From positions 220,890 to 284,889 of the forward strand of contig JACVCL010000001.1 of assembly GCA_016742075.1 (NCBI GenBank): a stretch of DNA of 64,000 nt. The letters run 5' to 3'. Position 1 is the stretch's first letter; each line of letters begins with the position of its first letter. Below the pieces are notes generated by a model, which saw only the letters and a list, made by a program, of their open reading frames with translations, did no database searches and was not told where the DNA came from. The stretch comes from Phycisphaerales bacterium. GTDB taxonomy: Bacteria; Planctomycetota; Phycisphaerae; Phycisphaerales; UBA1924. Position numbers and translations under genes: made by a program. Below are positions 51,201 through 60,113 of the stretch, one piece after another.

Positions 51201-51819
51201 GGACGCGCTGATCACTTACGGGCTCGATCTCGAGCTTGGGCCGCACCTGCTCAACCTCGATGCGTTCCGCGATCCGTGGGGCTACACGATCAATGCCCAA
51301 CTGGCTGGCGATGCCGAGATCAAGCGGCATCGCGTCGATCTGGTGGAGACGTTCAACTACCTGATCGGCCTGAAGGTGCATGCGTACGGGCCGCTGGAGC
51401 GGTACAGCGCCGACTTCGAGCGTGCCGCGCACGCCGACGATTTGGGCCGAATGAAGATCAACGGCCGTCTGCGCCGCGACGCGAACGGGCCGTACATGTT
51501 CCAGCGTGTTGAAGGCGAGTTGAACGACGGCAACAGCACCCGCGTGCTGGTGGTGTGGCGCAAGCTCAGCGACAAGTCTGACCCGGAGGGGCCTGAGAAG
51601 GACGCCGCCGTGCTCGACGCATGGATGGCTCGGCACCGCGAGAGCACGACAGAGCGCACTCCGCACGCGGATTACGCGCTGATCTACATCAATGGGCCGG
51701 TGACGCTCCGTCAGCCGACCGAGGGGCAGCGAAAGGTGTATCCGACGGAGGAGACGTTCAAGATCAAGATGTTCGAGGACACCGACTCCGCATCCCAGGT
51801 GGGAGGCGGGCATGGCTAA
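48250..51819 (+). CDS. Adenine-specific DNA methyltransferase, type III Mod-like
   Basis: 1189 aa. It opens with a helical region carrying DLDFGIYRIIAAKN, then about 450 residues without methylase motifs, motif IV IYIDPPYNTD (about 536) and SAM motif I ILDCFGGSGSTAQAV (about 887). IV before I is beta-class, as in type III Mod enzymes that make N6-methyladenine. The large insert between IV and I (about 300 aa) is likely the target recognition domain. Three bases after the SNF2 stop. Codon use in 49.8-51.0 kb is visibly less GC-rich, suggesting exchange of the recognition part. Confidence 0.9.
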   Translation: MQSRNTMPPATTAITDSKFNALKAKLRELFELDKSDLDFGIYRIIAAKNKEVTEFLDRQLKDVVKATLAAHGAGAADQVQAELDKTIASLRAAEVPDEQIETNKKVSDLRAKLAAAGGAAAADLEADIYNHLLAFFGRYYDEGDFISQRRYKGDTYAIPYSGEEVTLHWANKDQYYIKSGEWHKDYRFKVGGGESGGKTVRFKLVEATQEVANNKEADDAKRRYILAIENPVEEAAGTLTLRFEFRVPTQADKDRAAAGAVAVFGGDYAKASNPKKGDEREQFCADAEKRAIAALPEAGGWRALIATPGAAATADKPARTLLGKHLDHFTARNTFDYFIHKDLGGFLRRELDFYLKNEVVRLDDLESLPADHLQRVQGKVKAIRAVAGRLIAFLGSLEDFQKKMWLKKKFVLNTNWLVTVDRIPPALRDVVASNTEQWAEWERLGFKPENTGDAGLFGGAAWGTRAYLDACDRLVVDTRFFGEAFRHEVLASDAVVASKASVDAALTGVLANGDNYQVLRSCAATWSESIECIYIDPPYNTDVSAIPYKNNYRDSAFATMMRDRLSLLRPVLNSYGVIMVSIDDTERTMVEHALDASFGEENHVEELIWVQNTNDGRSPTYSTNHEYVEVYARSKPVVEADPRVFREPKPGFSEVSELVRTLQPNYPSIVEIQRSLVSLYREHRRAYRSEVERGGLLWEVEKRNDPWKGIYQYKFAEYRDGQGRFVPESDARDKKASIWVYRESDWTIMSSENKQSASTRDPSHPNYRFYDVTHPVTGKLCSKPTRGWKGTRLVDPAYPDRNSLESLLRDHRIAFGEDESKVPQQKRFLHEVSTNVQKSVIVDYSDGEKQTFAMFAKAGVFLAPKHSTFVKTLIRPCCRRDSTILDCFGGSGSTAQAVVELNREDGGSRQFVLVETNAYYYTLIHPRVAKMLFSPKWRKGRADAFDVGLSGLVKCFALESYEDALNNLPSPSGTLLDGRTDAEKDALITYGLDLELGPHLLNLDAFRDPWGYTINAQLAGDAEIKRHRVDLVETFNYLIGLKVHAYGPLERYSADFERAAHADDLGRMKINGRLRRDANGPYMFQRVEGELNDGNSTRVLVVWRKLSDKSDPEGPEKDAAVLDAWMARHRESTTERTPHADYALIYINGPVTLRQPTEGQRKVYPTEETFKIKMFEDTDSASQVGGGHG

Positions 51820-54800
51820 GCGCCCCCCCGGCCGTCCACCGAAAGCGGTCGCCGCTGCCGTGGCCGACGCTGCAAACCCGGCCCAGGCCGCCGCCGCGTC
51901 GCCCGCCGCCCCCGCCCGTCGTGGCCGGCCCGCGGGCAACGGGAAGGCCAAGCCCGACTTCCACCGCCAGACGGTGCTGTTTCAGTGGGCGCTGTCGAAG
52001 CTGGGCGTCCGTGATCTGAAGCAGTTCAAGGAGCGGTTTCAGGTCTCGCCCGACAGTGCAGAAGGCATCGACGAGCGAACCGGGCTGCATCGGTTCTTCG
52101 AGGCGATCGCCGGTGTGTTGCCCACGGTGGCCGATGCCAACGTCGTGCCCGTGGATCGACTGCGGGTCTATGAGCAGAACATCCTGGAGCACACGCAAGC
52201 GATCAACACCTCTCGCATGCGGCACAACCAGCCGCGGATTGACTGGAAGTACCACCAGTACCTGGCCCTGCTCTTTACGGAGTTGTTCCTGGACCGGTAC
52301 TTTCAGGACGCCGGAGCGCTGCGGGACGAGATCAACGCGAGGATCGCCGAGCACAACGCCGAATGCGGCGTGGATTCCCCGGACGCGGTTGCGCCGTTCG
52401 CGACCGAGGCACGCGACGGTGATGACGCCGATCCCAAGCGGCAGCTCGCGCGACTGGCGTTCTGGTGTGCAACAGGCAGCGGTAAGACGCTGCTGATGCA
52501 CGTCCACGTGCGTCAGTTCCGCCAGTATCATTCGATCGCGTTTGGCTCGGGGACATGGCCCAAGCTCGACCAGATCATCCTTGTCACCCCCAATGACGGT
52601 CTCAGCGCTCAGCACGCCACGGAGTTCGCCCAGTCTGGTTTCGATGTCGTCACCGTGGGCGAGCAGGGTGTTGACGGACTGTTCGCCGAGCAGGCCCAGC
52701 GATCAATCAAGATCCTGTCGATCCACAAGTTCCAGGACGACCACGGCAAGGCCACGGTGGCGACCGAGGCGTTCGAGGGCTGCAACCTCGTGCTGGTGGA
52801 CGAAGGGCACCGGGGCGCAGGGCGTGGCGAAGACGGCAAATGGATGGGGCGTCGCGATCAACTCGCCAAGGACGGCTTCTGCATTGAGTACTCGGCGACG
52901 TTCAAGGAAGCCATCGGCACCGATGAGGGCATGAAGAACCGCTACGCGCGGTCCGTGCTCTTCGACTACGCCTACCGCAGCTTCTACCGCGATGGCTACG
53001 GCAAGGACTTCACGATCCTCAACCTGGAGGAGGACGAGAAGCAGAAGCGATACCTGACGGCGGCGCTGCTGCTGTTTTATCAGCAGCTTCGGGTGTGGAT
53101 GGATGGCGGTGACGCCATGAAGCCGTTCCAGATTGACAAGCCACTGTGGGTCTTCGTGGGGCACACTGTGACAGGCGGCAAGGTGTCAAATGCGGACGAC
53201 AAAGAGTCCGTCTCAGATGTGGTTGAAGTCTTGCTGTTCCTGAAGCGTTTCCTCGCCGAGCCGACGGAATCGGTCGCGATCATCCAGAGCCTGCTGGAGG
53301 AGGGTTTCAAGGACCAGAAGGGCCGGGACCTTCTGGCCCATCGCCTTCCGCACCTGGATGTGTCGGGAGACAAGGCCGCTCAGGCGAGGTCGCTGCACGA
53401 GGGCATCCTTCGGGACGTGTTCCATGCGCCCGGCGGCGGTGCGCTCGCTGTTCAGTTGCTCAAAGGTGCGTCCGGAGAACTTGCTCTGAAGGTCGGGGAA
53501 GCCGAGCCGTTTGGCGTCGTCAACGTCGGCGATCCTGGGGCGGTGGCTGAACTGTGCGAAAAGGAAAAGATTGATCGACGGGAGGATGACGCGAATAGGG
53601 GTTCTCTATTCAACGGCATCAACCGCGACGACAGTCCCGTGAATCTGCTCGTGGGCTCACGGAAGTTCACAGAGGGTTGGAACTCGTGGCGTGTCTCGTC
53701 CATCGGGCTTATGCGGATGGGCAAGAACGAGGGCACCCAGATCATTCAGTTGTTCGGGCGTGGAGTGCGCCTCCGGGGTTACCGAATGAGTCTGCGGCGG
53801 TCGTCGGTGCTCGCTGAGAAGCCTCCGACGCCGCGGAACCTGCGGCAGGTGGAGACGCTTCAGGTCTTTGGTGTGAAGGCCAGCTACATGAACCAGTTCC
53901 GCGACTGGATCTTCAGTGAAGTGCCTGAGGCGCAGGAGAAGCAGGTCTGGGATGTGCCTGTCGTGAAGACGCTGCCTGAGCGGAAGCTGAAGACGCTTCG
54001 TCTCCGCAACGAGATCGAAGGAGAAGCCGTGGAGCGCGGGCAGGCGTTCCGAAAGCTCGGCCCGCTGGTTCGCCTACGACCACCACACGCGACGGCCCCT
54101 GAAGATGCTTGGCTCCGTCAGCATCGAACGCGGCTGAACTGGCTCCCTCGGATTCGCGGAATTGCCGGCGAGACACGCACGGCATCCAGTGGCACCCAGG
54201 CAACGGTGTCGAGTGCAATCGGGCAGGTGAGCGACCTTCCCCGGCAGACGCTGAAGACGATTCCCGTCTTCCTCTTTGACCTGGACGCCCTCCTGTTCGG
54301 TGTCGAAGCGTTCAAGGCTTCCCGGGGCTTGGATCGGCTCCATGTTGACCGTGGTGCGATCAGCGAGATGCTGGCGAGGGACGACTGGTATGAGTTGATG
54401 GCGACCGCCGACGACATGCGGCTGGAGCGGTACGAGAATCGCGCGCAATGGCAGCGCATGGCGCAGCAACTTCTGAATGCCTATGCCGAGCGGTACTACC
54501 GCTACATCCGCGGGCGATGGGAGGCTCCGTACCTCGAAGTCGCGGAGATTGCCCCAGACGATCCGAACATGGTCGAGGGATACGTCGTCGAGACCACCGA
54601 CCTTGTGCAAACTGCGCAGCAGATTGAGCAGATCGCGACTTTCATCGAAGGACTCAAGACGGCGCTGGGGCAGAATCTCCTCGCCACATGGAGTCAGTGG
54701 GGCGGGCGTTGGCGCACGGTTCCGTTCGGAGGCCATCTGTATCAGCCCCTCCTACATGTCGGGAAGAACGCCGAGATTCGGATCAGCCCGGTCGCACTCG

Positions 54801-55261
54801 ACAAGTGGGAGGCCGAGTTCGTGCAGGACCTGGCCAAGTGGTGCACGGCCAACCGTGGACGAGAGGTCTATCTGCTCCGCAATCAGGCGGTGACCGGCCT
54901 CGGGTTCTTCCAGGCCGCGAACTTCTTCCCCGACTTCCTTCTGTGGGTCCAGGATGGGGAACGCCAGCACTTGGCGTTCGTCGATCCGAAGGGTCTACAC
55001 CACTTTGACCCCAGCGACCCCAAGGTGCAGTTCGCCACGCGGGATGTACCCCGCCTGCAGCAGATCGTGACACAGCAGACGCCCGATTTGCAATTGCACG
55101 CCTTCATCCTTTCCAACACGCCGTTCGCCAGCCTTGGCTGGTCACGCGGCGCTGGTCAGATCATGTCCAAGGCCGAGATGGAGCAGCTGGGTGTGTTGTT
55201 CCAGGTGGACGATGCCACGACGTATGTCGATAACCTTATGACTGCATGTTCGCTCAGGTGA
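51812..55261 (+). CDS. Type III-like restriction helicase-nuclease
   Basis: 1149 aa. Two AT-hook-like segments (KRPPGRPPK, RRGRPAG) begin the protein. SF2 motifs follow: Walker A CATGSGKTLLMHV (about 220), DEGH box LVLVDEGHRGAG (about 330) and motif VI IIQLFGRGVRLRGY. The C-terminus has a PD-(D/E)XK site NFFPDFLLWV ... VDPKGL (about 1038-1060), so it can both translocate and cut. GGGAGG upstream, 8-base overlap with the methylase gene. Confidence 0.9.
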   Translation: MAKRPPGRPPKAVAAAVADAANPAQAAAASPAAPARRGRPAGNGKAKPDFHRQTVLFQWALSKLGVRDLKQFKERFQVSPDSAEGIDERTGLHRFFEAIAGVLPTVADANVVPVDRLRVYEQNILEHTQAINTSRMRHNQPRIDWKYHQYLALLFTELFLDRYFQDAGALRDEINARIAEHNAECGVDSPDAVAPFATEARDGDDADPKRQLARLAFWCATGSGKTLLMHVHVRQFRQYHSIAFGSGTWPKLDQIILVTPNDGLSAQHATEFAQSGFDVVTVGEQGVDGLFAEQAQRSIKILSIHKFQDDHGKATVATEAFEGCNLVLVDEGHRGAGRGEDGKWMGRRDQLAKDGFCIEYSATFKEAIGTDEGMKNRYARSVLFDYAYRSFYRDGYGKDFTILNLEEDEKQKRYLTAALLLFYQQLRVWMDGGDAMKPFQIDKPLWVFVGHTVTGGKVSNADDKESVSDVVEVLLFLKRFLAEPTESVAIIQSLLEEGFKDQKGRDLLAHRLPHLDVSGDKAAQARSLHEGILRDVFHAPGGGALAVQLLKGASGELALKVGEAEPFGVVNVGDPGAVAELCEKEKIDRREDDANRGSLFNGINRDDSPVNLLVGSRKFTEGWNSWRVSSIGLMRMGKNEGTQIIQLFGRGVRLRGYRMSLRRSSVLAEKPPTPRNLRQVETLQVFGVKASYMNQFRDWIFSEVPEAQEKQVWDVPVVKTLPERKLKTLRLRNEIEGEAVERGQAFRKLGPLVRLRPPHATAPEDAWLRQHRTRLNWLPRIRGIAGETRTASSGTQATVSSAIGQVSDLPRQTLKTIPVFLFDLDALLFGVEAFKASRGLDRLHVDRGAISEMLARDDWYELMATADDMRLERYENRAQWQRMAQQLLNAYAERYYRYIRGRWEAPYLEVAEIAPDDPNMVEGYVVETTDLVQTAQQIEQIATFIEGLKTALGQNLLATWSQWGGRWRTVPFGGHLYQPLLHVGKNAEIRISPVALDKWEAEFVQDLAKWCTANRGREVYLLRNQAVTGLGFFQAANFFPDFLLWVQDGERQHLAFVDPKGLHHFDPSDPKVQFATRDVPRLQQIVTQQTPDLQLHAFILSNTPFASLGWSRGAGQIMSKAEMEQLGVLFQVDDATTYVDNLMTACSLR

Positions 55262-55265
55262 TGCC

Positions 55266-56981
55266 ATGGCCAAAGCAGAAGCGACCGTCGATGAACTGGT
55301 AGGCATGATCGAGCGTGGCGAGCTCCGCTTGCCTGAGATGCAGCGTCGATACGTGTGGCGGTCCACGCGCGTCCGCGATCTTCTCGACTCGCTTTACAGG
55401 GGCTATCCGTCCGGCGCGATTCTGCTCTGGGAGACAGACGAAGCCGTACCACTTCAGGACATGGCGGTGTCGCAGCAGGCCAACCCCTACAAGAGCACTC
55501 GCCTACTGCTCGATGGTCAGCAGCGACTGACCTCGCTTTCGGCAGTCATCCGCGGCGAACCCGTGAAGGTGAGGGGCCGCAAGCGGCCCGTGGAGCTTCT
55601 GTTCAACCTTGAGCACCCTGATCACCTTTCGGTGGTCACAGAGGTGGACGAAGATGGCGCGGAGGATGAAGACGACGAAGATCTCTTCCCGGTCGACACC
55701 GATGACGAAGCGGACTCAAGCGAAGATGAGCTGCAGCGACGCTTTCAGAGGATGACGTTCGTCGTTGCCAGCCGCAAGCTCGAGCAGATGCCCACATGGG
55801 TGAAGGTGACCGACGTCTTCAAGAAGGACGAGGATGCTCCGTTTCTGGAGCGCGCGGGCATCGAGAAGGTCAGTGATCCTCGGTTCAAGAAGTACAGCCA
55901 ACGACTGGCGCGACTCCGCGGCATCAAGAAGTATGTCTACCGAATGGATGTCTTGGAGCGGTCACTGTCCTATGAGGAGGTGACCGAGATCTTCGTGCGA
56001 GTCAACTCGCTCGGCGCGAAGCTCCGAAGTTCGGATCTTGCGCTCGCACAGATCACGGCCAAGTGGAAGAACTCTCTGAAGACATTTGAGGCCTTCCAGG
56101 AGCAGTGCGCGAAGAAGGGCTTTGAGCTGGACCTGGGGCTTCACTTGAAGGCGCTCGTGTCGTTCTCTACGGGCCAGTCCAGGTTCCTGACTGTCGGGAA
56201 CTTACCCGTCGACGAACTCAAGTCGGGTTGGTCGCAGGCCTGTCGCGGAATGGAGTTCGCGCTGAACTTCGTGAAGAGCAATGCCGGTATCGACAGTCCT
56301 GCGTTGTTGTCGTCGACGTTTATCGTGATCGCCATTGCGTACTTCGGACATCAGCGCAACTATGTGATCGCCGCGGACGAGGCCAAGCAACTCCGTCACT
56401 GGCTACTCCTCGCGAACGCGAAGGGTCGGTACTCCCGCGGTTCCAGCGAGACCATTCTCGACCAAGACCTCGCTATGCTGCGGACGGGTGGCACCGCGAC
56501 CGATCTGATTGATCGTCTCAGGCAGCAAACAGGGCGTCTCGATATCGTTCCGGAGGAGCTCGAGGGGCGTAACCAGCGAAGCGCGCTGTTCAAAACGATG
56601 TTCCTGGCCTTCCGGGACTCGGGCGCGAAGGATTGGAAGTCCCAAGTAGCGATCGCGCTCGATCACTCCGGAGCGCAGCATCGACTTCAGTTCCATCATC
56701 TATTCGCCAAGGCACTGCTCAAGAAGACGTTCACGCCCCGCGAAGCGGACGACATCGCAAACCTGTGCTTCATCGCGGGAAAGACGAACCGACAGATCAG
56801 CGACAAACCACCTTCGGACTACTTCCCTGCGATACTGGCCGACTCCGGCAGTGCGGCTTTCGAAGCGCAGTGCATTCCGACCGATCAACCCTTGCTTCGA
56901 GTGGAGTGCTATAAGCAGTTCCTCCAACGCCGCAGAGAGCTTATTGCCAAACGCCTCAACGAGTTTCTTGGTGTGGCGTGA
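55266..56981 (+). CDS. DUF262-DUF1524 endonuclease (GmrSD-like)
   Basis: 571 aa. DUF262 part: LPEMQRRYVWRSTRVRDLLD, LLLDGQQRLTSLSAV (about 84). A strongly acidic insert (DEDDEDLFPVDTDDEADSSE, about 125-145) is unusual. The C-terminal DUF1524-like region has QFHHLFAKALL and CFIAGKTNRQIS, a His/Asn nuclease site. The GmrSD family cuts modified phage DNA. ATG four bases after the preceding stop. Its last 26 bases overlap the convergent HTH gene. Confidence 0.88.
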   Translation: MAKAEATVDELVGMIERGELRLPEMQRRYVWRSTRVRDLLDSLYRGYPSGAILLWETDEAVPLQDMAVSQQANPYKSTRLLLDGQQRLTSLSAVIRGEPVKVRGRKRPVELLFNLEHPDHLSVVTEVDEDGAEDEDDEDLFPVDTDDEADSSEDELQRRFQRMTFVVASRKLEQMPTWVKVTDVFKKDEDAPFLERAGIEKVSDPRFKKYSQRLARLRGIKKYVYRMDVLERSLSYEEVTEIFVRVNSLGAKLRSSDLALAQITAKWKNSLKTFEAFQEQCAKKGFELDLGLHLKALVSFSTGQSRFLTVGNLPVDELKSGWSQACRGMEFALNFVKSNAGIDSPALLSSTFIVIAIAYFGHQRNYVIAADEAKQLRHWLLLANAKGRYSRGSSETILDQDLAMLRTGGTATDLIDRLRQQTGRLDIVPEELEGRNQRSALFKTMFLAFRDSGAKDWKSQVAIALDHSGAQHRLQFHHLFAKALLKKTFTPREADDIANLCFIAGKTNRQISDKPPSDYFPAILADSGSAAFEAQCIPTDQPLLRVECYKQFLQRRRELIAKRLNEFLGVA

Positions 56982-57408
56982 CAGGGCTGGTGCGGTGGCC
57001 TGATGCACCTCGGCGAGTCGACCTCCAGCGTCGCTCCCATGCGGCACGCTGCCGCGCCCACGAAGTCATCGCGGCTATGGGCCGCAGGTCCCGTTCCGTT
57101 ACGGGGTCTCGGCCCTTGGGGACCGGCTCTAGGTCCAAGATCTCCTCCTGAATATCCGGCGCGAGGTGCAGCAGGTTCATGATCTGCGTCATCCGCGGCT
57201 GGGTGACCTGGCAGAGCCGGGCGAGCTCGGAGAGATCCGCGACGACGCCCTTGCGGAGGAGCCGGTCGTACTTGATCGCCAAGGCCAGTAGGCGGGCCAC
57301 GCGGGGCACTCGGCCCGGAAGTTTGGTCTTGGGGGCGTCGGGGCCAAGGACGACGCGCTTCCGGCGGGCCTTGCGGGTGATATGGATGGTCCGAACTACG
57401 GTGGTCAC
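56956..57408 (-). CDS. HTH protein of recombinase cassette
   Basis: 150 aa, GTG start overlapping the recombinase stop (GTGA). Basic N-terminus (TRKARRKRVVLGPDAPKTK) and a clear helix-turn-helix LSELARLCQVTQPRMTQIMN, similar to KorB/ParB-type HTH. Likely accessory or directionality factor of integration, or autoregulator. Confidence 0.78.
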   Translation of the reverse strand: MTTVVRTIHITRKARRKRVVLGPDAPKTKLPGRVPRVARLLALAIKYDRLLRKGVVADLSELARLCQVTQPRMTQIMNLLHLAPDIQEEILDLEPVPKGRDPVTERDLRPIAAMTSWARQRAAWERRWRSTRRGASGHRTSPVTPHQETR

Positions 57409-59003
57409 GCGGCTTCCTCCAGTCGGCGGGTACACAGGGCGGCGATCCCGGTCGCTCGGAACGTCACCGCGACGGTGGCGTTCTCCGCGTCGTACTCGAT
57501 CTTGGAGATGAGCAACTTCAGCACCCGGGCCTGCTCGCGGGGCGACAGTTGGGACCAGACGCCGTCAAACTCGTTGAGTGCTCGCCTGGCCTCCTCGCGG
57601 TTGATGGCCTTGGACCCGAGCACGCCGAGCCGGGTCTCGATCTCCACGAGGCGGCTCCGAGCGCCGCTGACCCGCTCGTGTGCGCTGGCCAGCCGGGGGG
57701 TGGTAGCGGCGTTCCCGCTCTTGTCCGCGACGAGTTCCCGAAGCTCCTTCTCCATGCGGCCAAGCGAGGCGTGGATGGACGCCCGCTCGGTGTTGAGCGC
57801 CGTGCGTTCCTTCTCTGTGTTGACTTGGGCCTCGGCCAGGATGCGGTCCAGCAACGCTCGGTCGTTGCCGAGCGTGCGGATTTCATCGACGACGAGCTTC
57901 TCGATCTCCAGCCCCGGCAGCGACGACGCCTCGCAGGTGTGCGCCCCGTTCTTGATGGCCTCCATGCACCGGTAGTAGCGGTACTGCTTGTTCCCTTTGC
58001 CATAGAACGTGTGGATCATCGCGCAGTCGCACTTCTTGCACCGGATGAGCCCGCGCAGGAGGGCCCCGTACTTGTTGCGCATCTCGACGCCACCAGTTCG
58101 GCCGTTCTCTAGGAGCTGCTGTCGCACCCGCTCGAACAAGGCAGGGTCGACGATCGCCTCGTGCTCCCCGTCGTAGGTGTTGCCCCGGTGGACGATCTTG
58201 CCCGTCACGAGCGGATTGGTCAGAAGAACGTGGAGGGTGCCCGTGTTGAAGGGCTGGCCGCCGACGCTCTCTCCCTTCTTGGTCACCCGGCGCTTGTTCT
58301 TCCATTCCCGGTGCCGCAGCTCGGTTACCGTCCGCTGGAGCGAGCCCTTGTCGAGGTACATCTGGAAGATCGCGCGGACCTTGGCCGCCTCGCGCGGGTT
58401 GACCACCAGGCGGGGGCTGCTGCCGGACCGATCGACGTCGTAGCCCAGGATGGGCACGCCGCCCGCCCACTTGCCCCGGCGCTTCTGTGCGGCGATCTTG
58501 TCGCGGATCCGCTCGCCGATGATCTCCCTTTCGAACTGGGCGAACGACAGCAGGATGTTGAGCGTCAGCCGCCCCATCGAACTGGTGGTGTTGAACTGCT
58601 GCGTCACGGAGACGAACGACACGCCCTTGCGGTCGAACGTCTCCATGATGCGAGCGAAGTCCATCAGCGACCGGCTGAGGCGGTCCACCTTGTAGACCAC
58701 GACGCAGTCGACCTTGCCAGCCTCGATGTCCTTCAGCAGGTGTGCCAGCGCCGGCCGCTCCATGCTGCCGCCGGAGAAACCACCGTCGTCGTAGCGGTCA
58801 GGAAGGCAGATCCAGCCTTCGTTCCGCTGGCTGGCGATGTACGACTCCGCGGCCTCCCGCTGGGCGTCGAGCGAGTTGAACTCGAGTTCGAGCCCCTCCT
58901 CGCTGCTCTTGCGGGTGTAGATCGCGCACCGGATGGGCCTGGCTGCGCCCGAGCCCCGTTCCCGCGACGGCGGCATTCCGGTTGTTTGGCCACGCTTGGT
59001 CAT
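57405..59003 (-). CDS. Large serine recombinase (integrase)
   Basis: 532 aa. Resolvase domain: IYTRKSSEEG with the nucleophile Ser33, then DDGGFSGGSMERPAL, DRLSRSLMDFARI and FAQFEREIIGERIRDK. Recombinase domain and a zinc ribbon (CKKCDCAMIH ... YRCMEA) follow, then a coiled coil (KEREALN-like helices) and a beta tail. Large serine recombinases integrate phage and other elements at specific att sites without host factors. It marks the right end of the element. ATGA overlap with the DUF2924 gene. Confidence 0.95.
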   Translation of the reverse strand: MTKRGQTTGMPPSRERGSGAARPIRCAIYTRKSSEEGLELEFNSLDAQREAAESYIASQRNEGWICLPDRYDDGGFSGGSMERPALAHLLKDIEAGKVDCVVVYKVDRLSRSLMDFARIMETFDRKGVSFVSVTQQFNTTSSMGRLTLNILLSFAQFEREIIGERIRDKIAAQKRRGKWAGGVPILGYDVDRSGSSPRLVVNPREAAKVRAIFQMYLDKGSLQRTVTELRHREWKNKRRVTKKGESVGGQPFNTGTLHVLLTNPLVTGKIVHRGNTYDGEHEAIVDPALFERVRQQLLENGRTGGVEMRNKYGALLRGLIRCKKCDCAMIHTFYGKGNKQYRYYRCMEAIKNGAHTCEASSLPGLEIEKLVVDEIRTLGNDRALLDRILAEAQVNTEKERTALNTERASIHASLGRMEKELRELVADKSGNAATTPRLASAHERVSGARSRLVEIETRLGVLGSKAINREEARRALNEFDGVWSQLSPREQARVLKLLISKIEYDAENATVAVTFRATGIAALCTRRLEEAA

Positions 59004-59506
59004 CGCCCACCCCGCAATCCGAAGAAGCGGTAGCCGTTGATGTGCTGACCCGTCACCTTCTTGGCGATCACCGAGAGCGTGGCGTAACGCTCGCCGTCGA
59101 ACTCGAAGCCCTCACCGTCGGCGAGCACCGTCACACGGATCGTCCGCCCCTTGTACTGGCGGACGATCGCCGAGCCCGGCGGCGGCAGGCGTGGGTCCCG
59201 CCGGTCCCGTGGGTCGAGCGAACGCACGCGGGTGCGAATCTCGCCGGGCTGTGGCGGGGAGGTGAACGATCGGGGAGCCATCGTGCGGATCTCGGCGTCG
59301 TCCGCCAGTTCGGCCGCCCGCCGCTTGGCCCGCTCGCTCAGATCGCCCTCCGCGTTGGCCTGGATGCGCCACGCGATCTTGCGGATCAGGTAAGCGCGGT
59401 GCCGCGTGCGGCACTCGTGGCCGTGAAGTTCCTCATAGCGGTCCACTAGGTCGCTCGTGGTCATCCGCTGAAGCTCGCCGAGTTGTCGTTCGATCGCATC
59501 AGACAT
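59000..59506 (-). CDS. DUF2924 family protein
   Basis: 168 aa. IERQLGELQRMTTSDLVDRY, YLIRKIAWRIQANAEG, and the C-terminal INGYRFFGL are the DUF2924 layout. The family travels with serine recombinases in phage and islands; molecular role unknown. GAGGAA upstream of ATG 59506. Confidence 0.85.
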   Translation of the reverse strand: MSDAIERQLGELQRMTTSDLVDRYEELHGHECRTRHRAYLIRKIAWRIQANAEGDLSERAKRRAAELADDAEIRTMAPRSFTSPPQPGEIRTRVRSLDPRDRRDPRLPPPGSAIVRQYKGRTIRVTVLADGEGFEFDGERYATLSVIAKKVTGQHINGYRFFGLRGGR

Positions 59507-59536
59507 GGGGGTTCCTCTTCGCATCGGTCCCGAGCC

Positions 59537-59743
59537 CTAACCCCGGGGCCGTGCGGAGACACTGAGGTCTGCATGCTGCGGAAGTTCAAGTCGTGCGGCG
59601 TCAGATTTCGCCCGGTCGCTCGCCTCCCGGGTGGAACGCGAACGATCCGCATGGATGGCACGCGCGAGGCCGAGGGCGAGGATGCTCGCCACTTCTGCGT
59701 CACGTTCCGCGGGCGTCATGGTCTCTGGGTTCTGGGTTCGCAT
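59537..59743 (-). CDS. Small protein of recombinase cassette
   Basis: 68 aa. MTPAERDAEVASILALGLAR is a pattern I associate with short genes beside DUF2924 and recombinase; the rest is basic. ATG 59743 with GGAG upstream; a second in-frame ATG at codon 9 gives the conserved start. First gene of the cassette, 45 bases behind element copy C. Confidence 0.65.
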   Translation of the reverse strand: MRTQNPETMTPAERDAEVASILALGLARAIHADRSRSTREASDRAKSDAARLELPQHADLSVSARPRG

Positions 59744-59788
59744 CGGGGGCTCCAGCCAGCCGGTGCAGCGCAAGCGCCGGTAGTGGTT

Positions 59789-59821
59789 CCCTATGCAGCC
59801 GTCGCGCCATCTGCCCGCTTG
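59789..59821 (-). promoter_or_regulatory. 33-bp two-block element, copy C
   Basis: Same blocks as copies A and B with a diverged spacer (GCGCGACG). Ends 45 bases before the first gene of the integrase cassette, a distance almost equal to that of copy A before its operon (41 bases). Confidence 0.55.
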
Positions 59822-60068
59822 TGAACCGGCGGGTCGATGTCGGCGGACCGACCCGACTGCGTCGCGGTACAGAAGTGACTTCATCTGCCGCGCTCTCGCG
59901 AGCACCAACCCCTCTTAACCCGGGCACCCGGCGACGAGAGACGCTAAGAGACTTTGGGCCGAAATCGTGCCCGGGAGGCCCGAGCGGGTCAGAGCCGGTT
60001 ATGGACACGAGGCACGGCAGAGACCTGGCCCACGGGCGGTCGCGTTGGCGAACCCTACGGAACGTGGG
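59822..60068. other. Element-chromosome junction zone
   Basis: No convincing gene. The right attachment site should lie between the integrase cassette and the tRNA terminators, but no repeat with the left flank could be seen, so the boundary is unresolved. Confidence 0.4.
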
Positions 60069-60108
60069 CCAAAACGCGAAAACGCCGCTGAGGTCTCTCG
60101 GCGGCGTT
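60069..60108 (-). terminator. Second terminator behind tRNA
   Basis: On the minus strand AACGCCGC / GCGGCGTT forms an 8-bp stem followed by TTCGCGTTTT. Backup to the stronger terminator next to the tRNA. Confidence 0.65.
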
Positions 60109-60113
60109 CCCTG

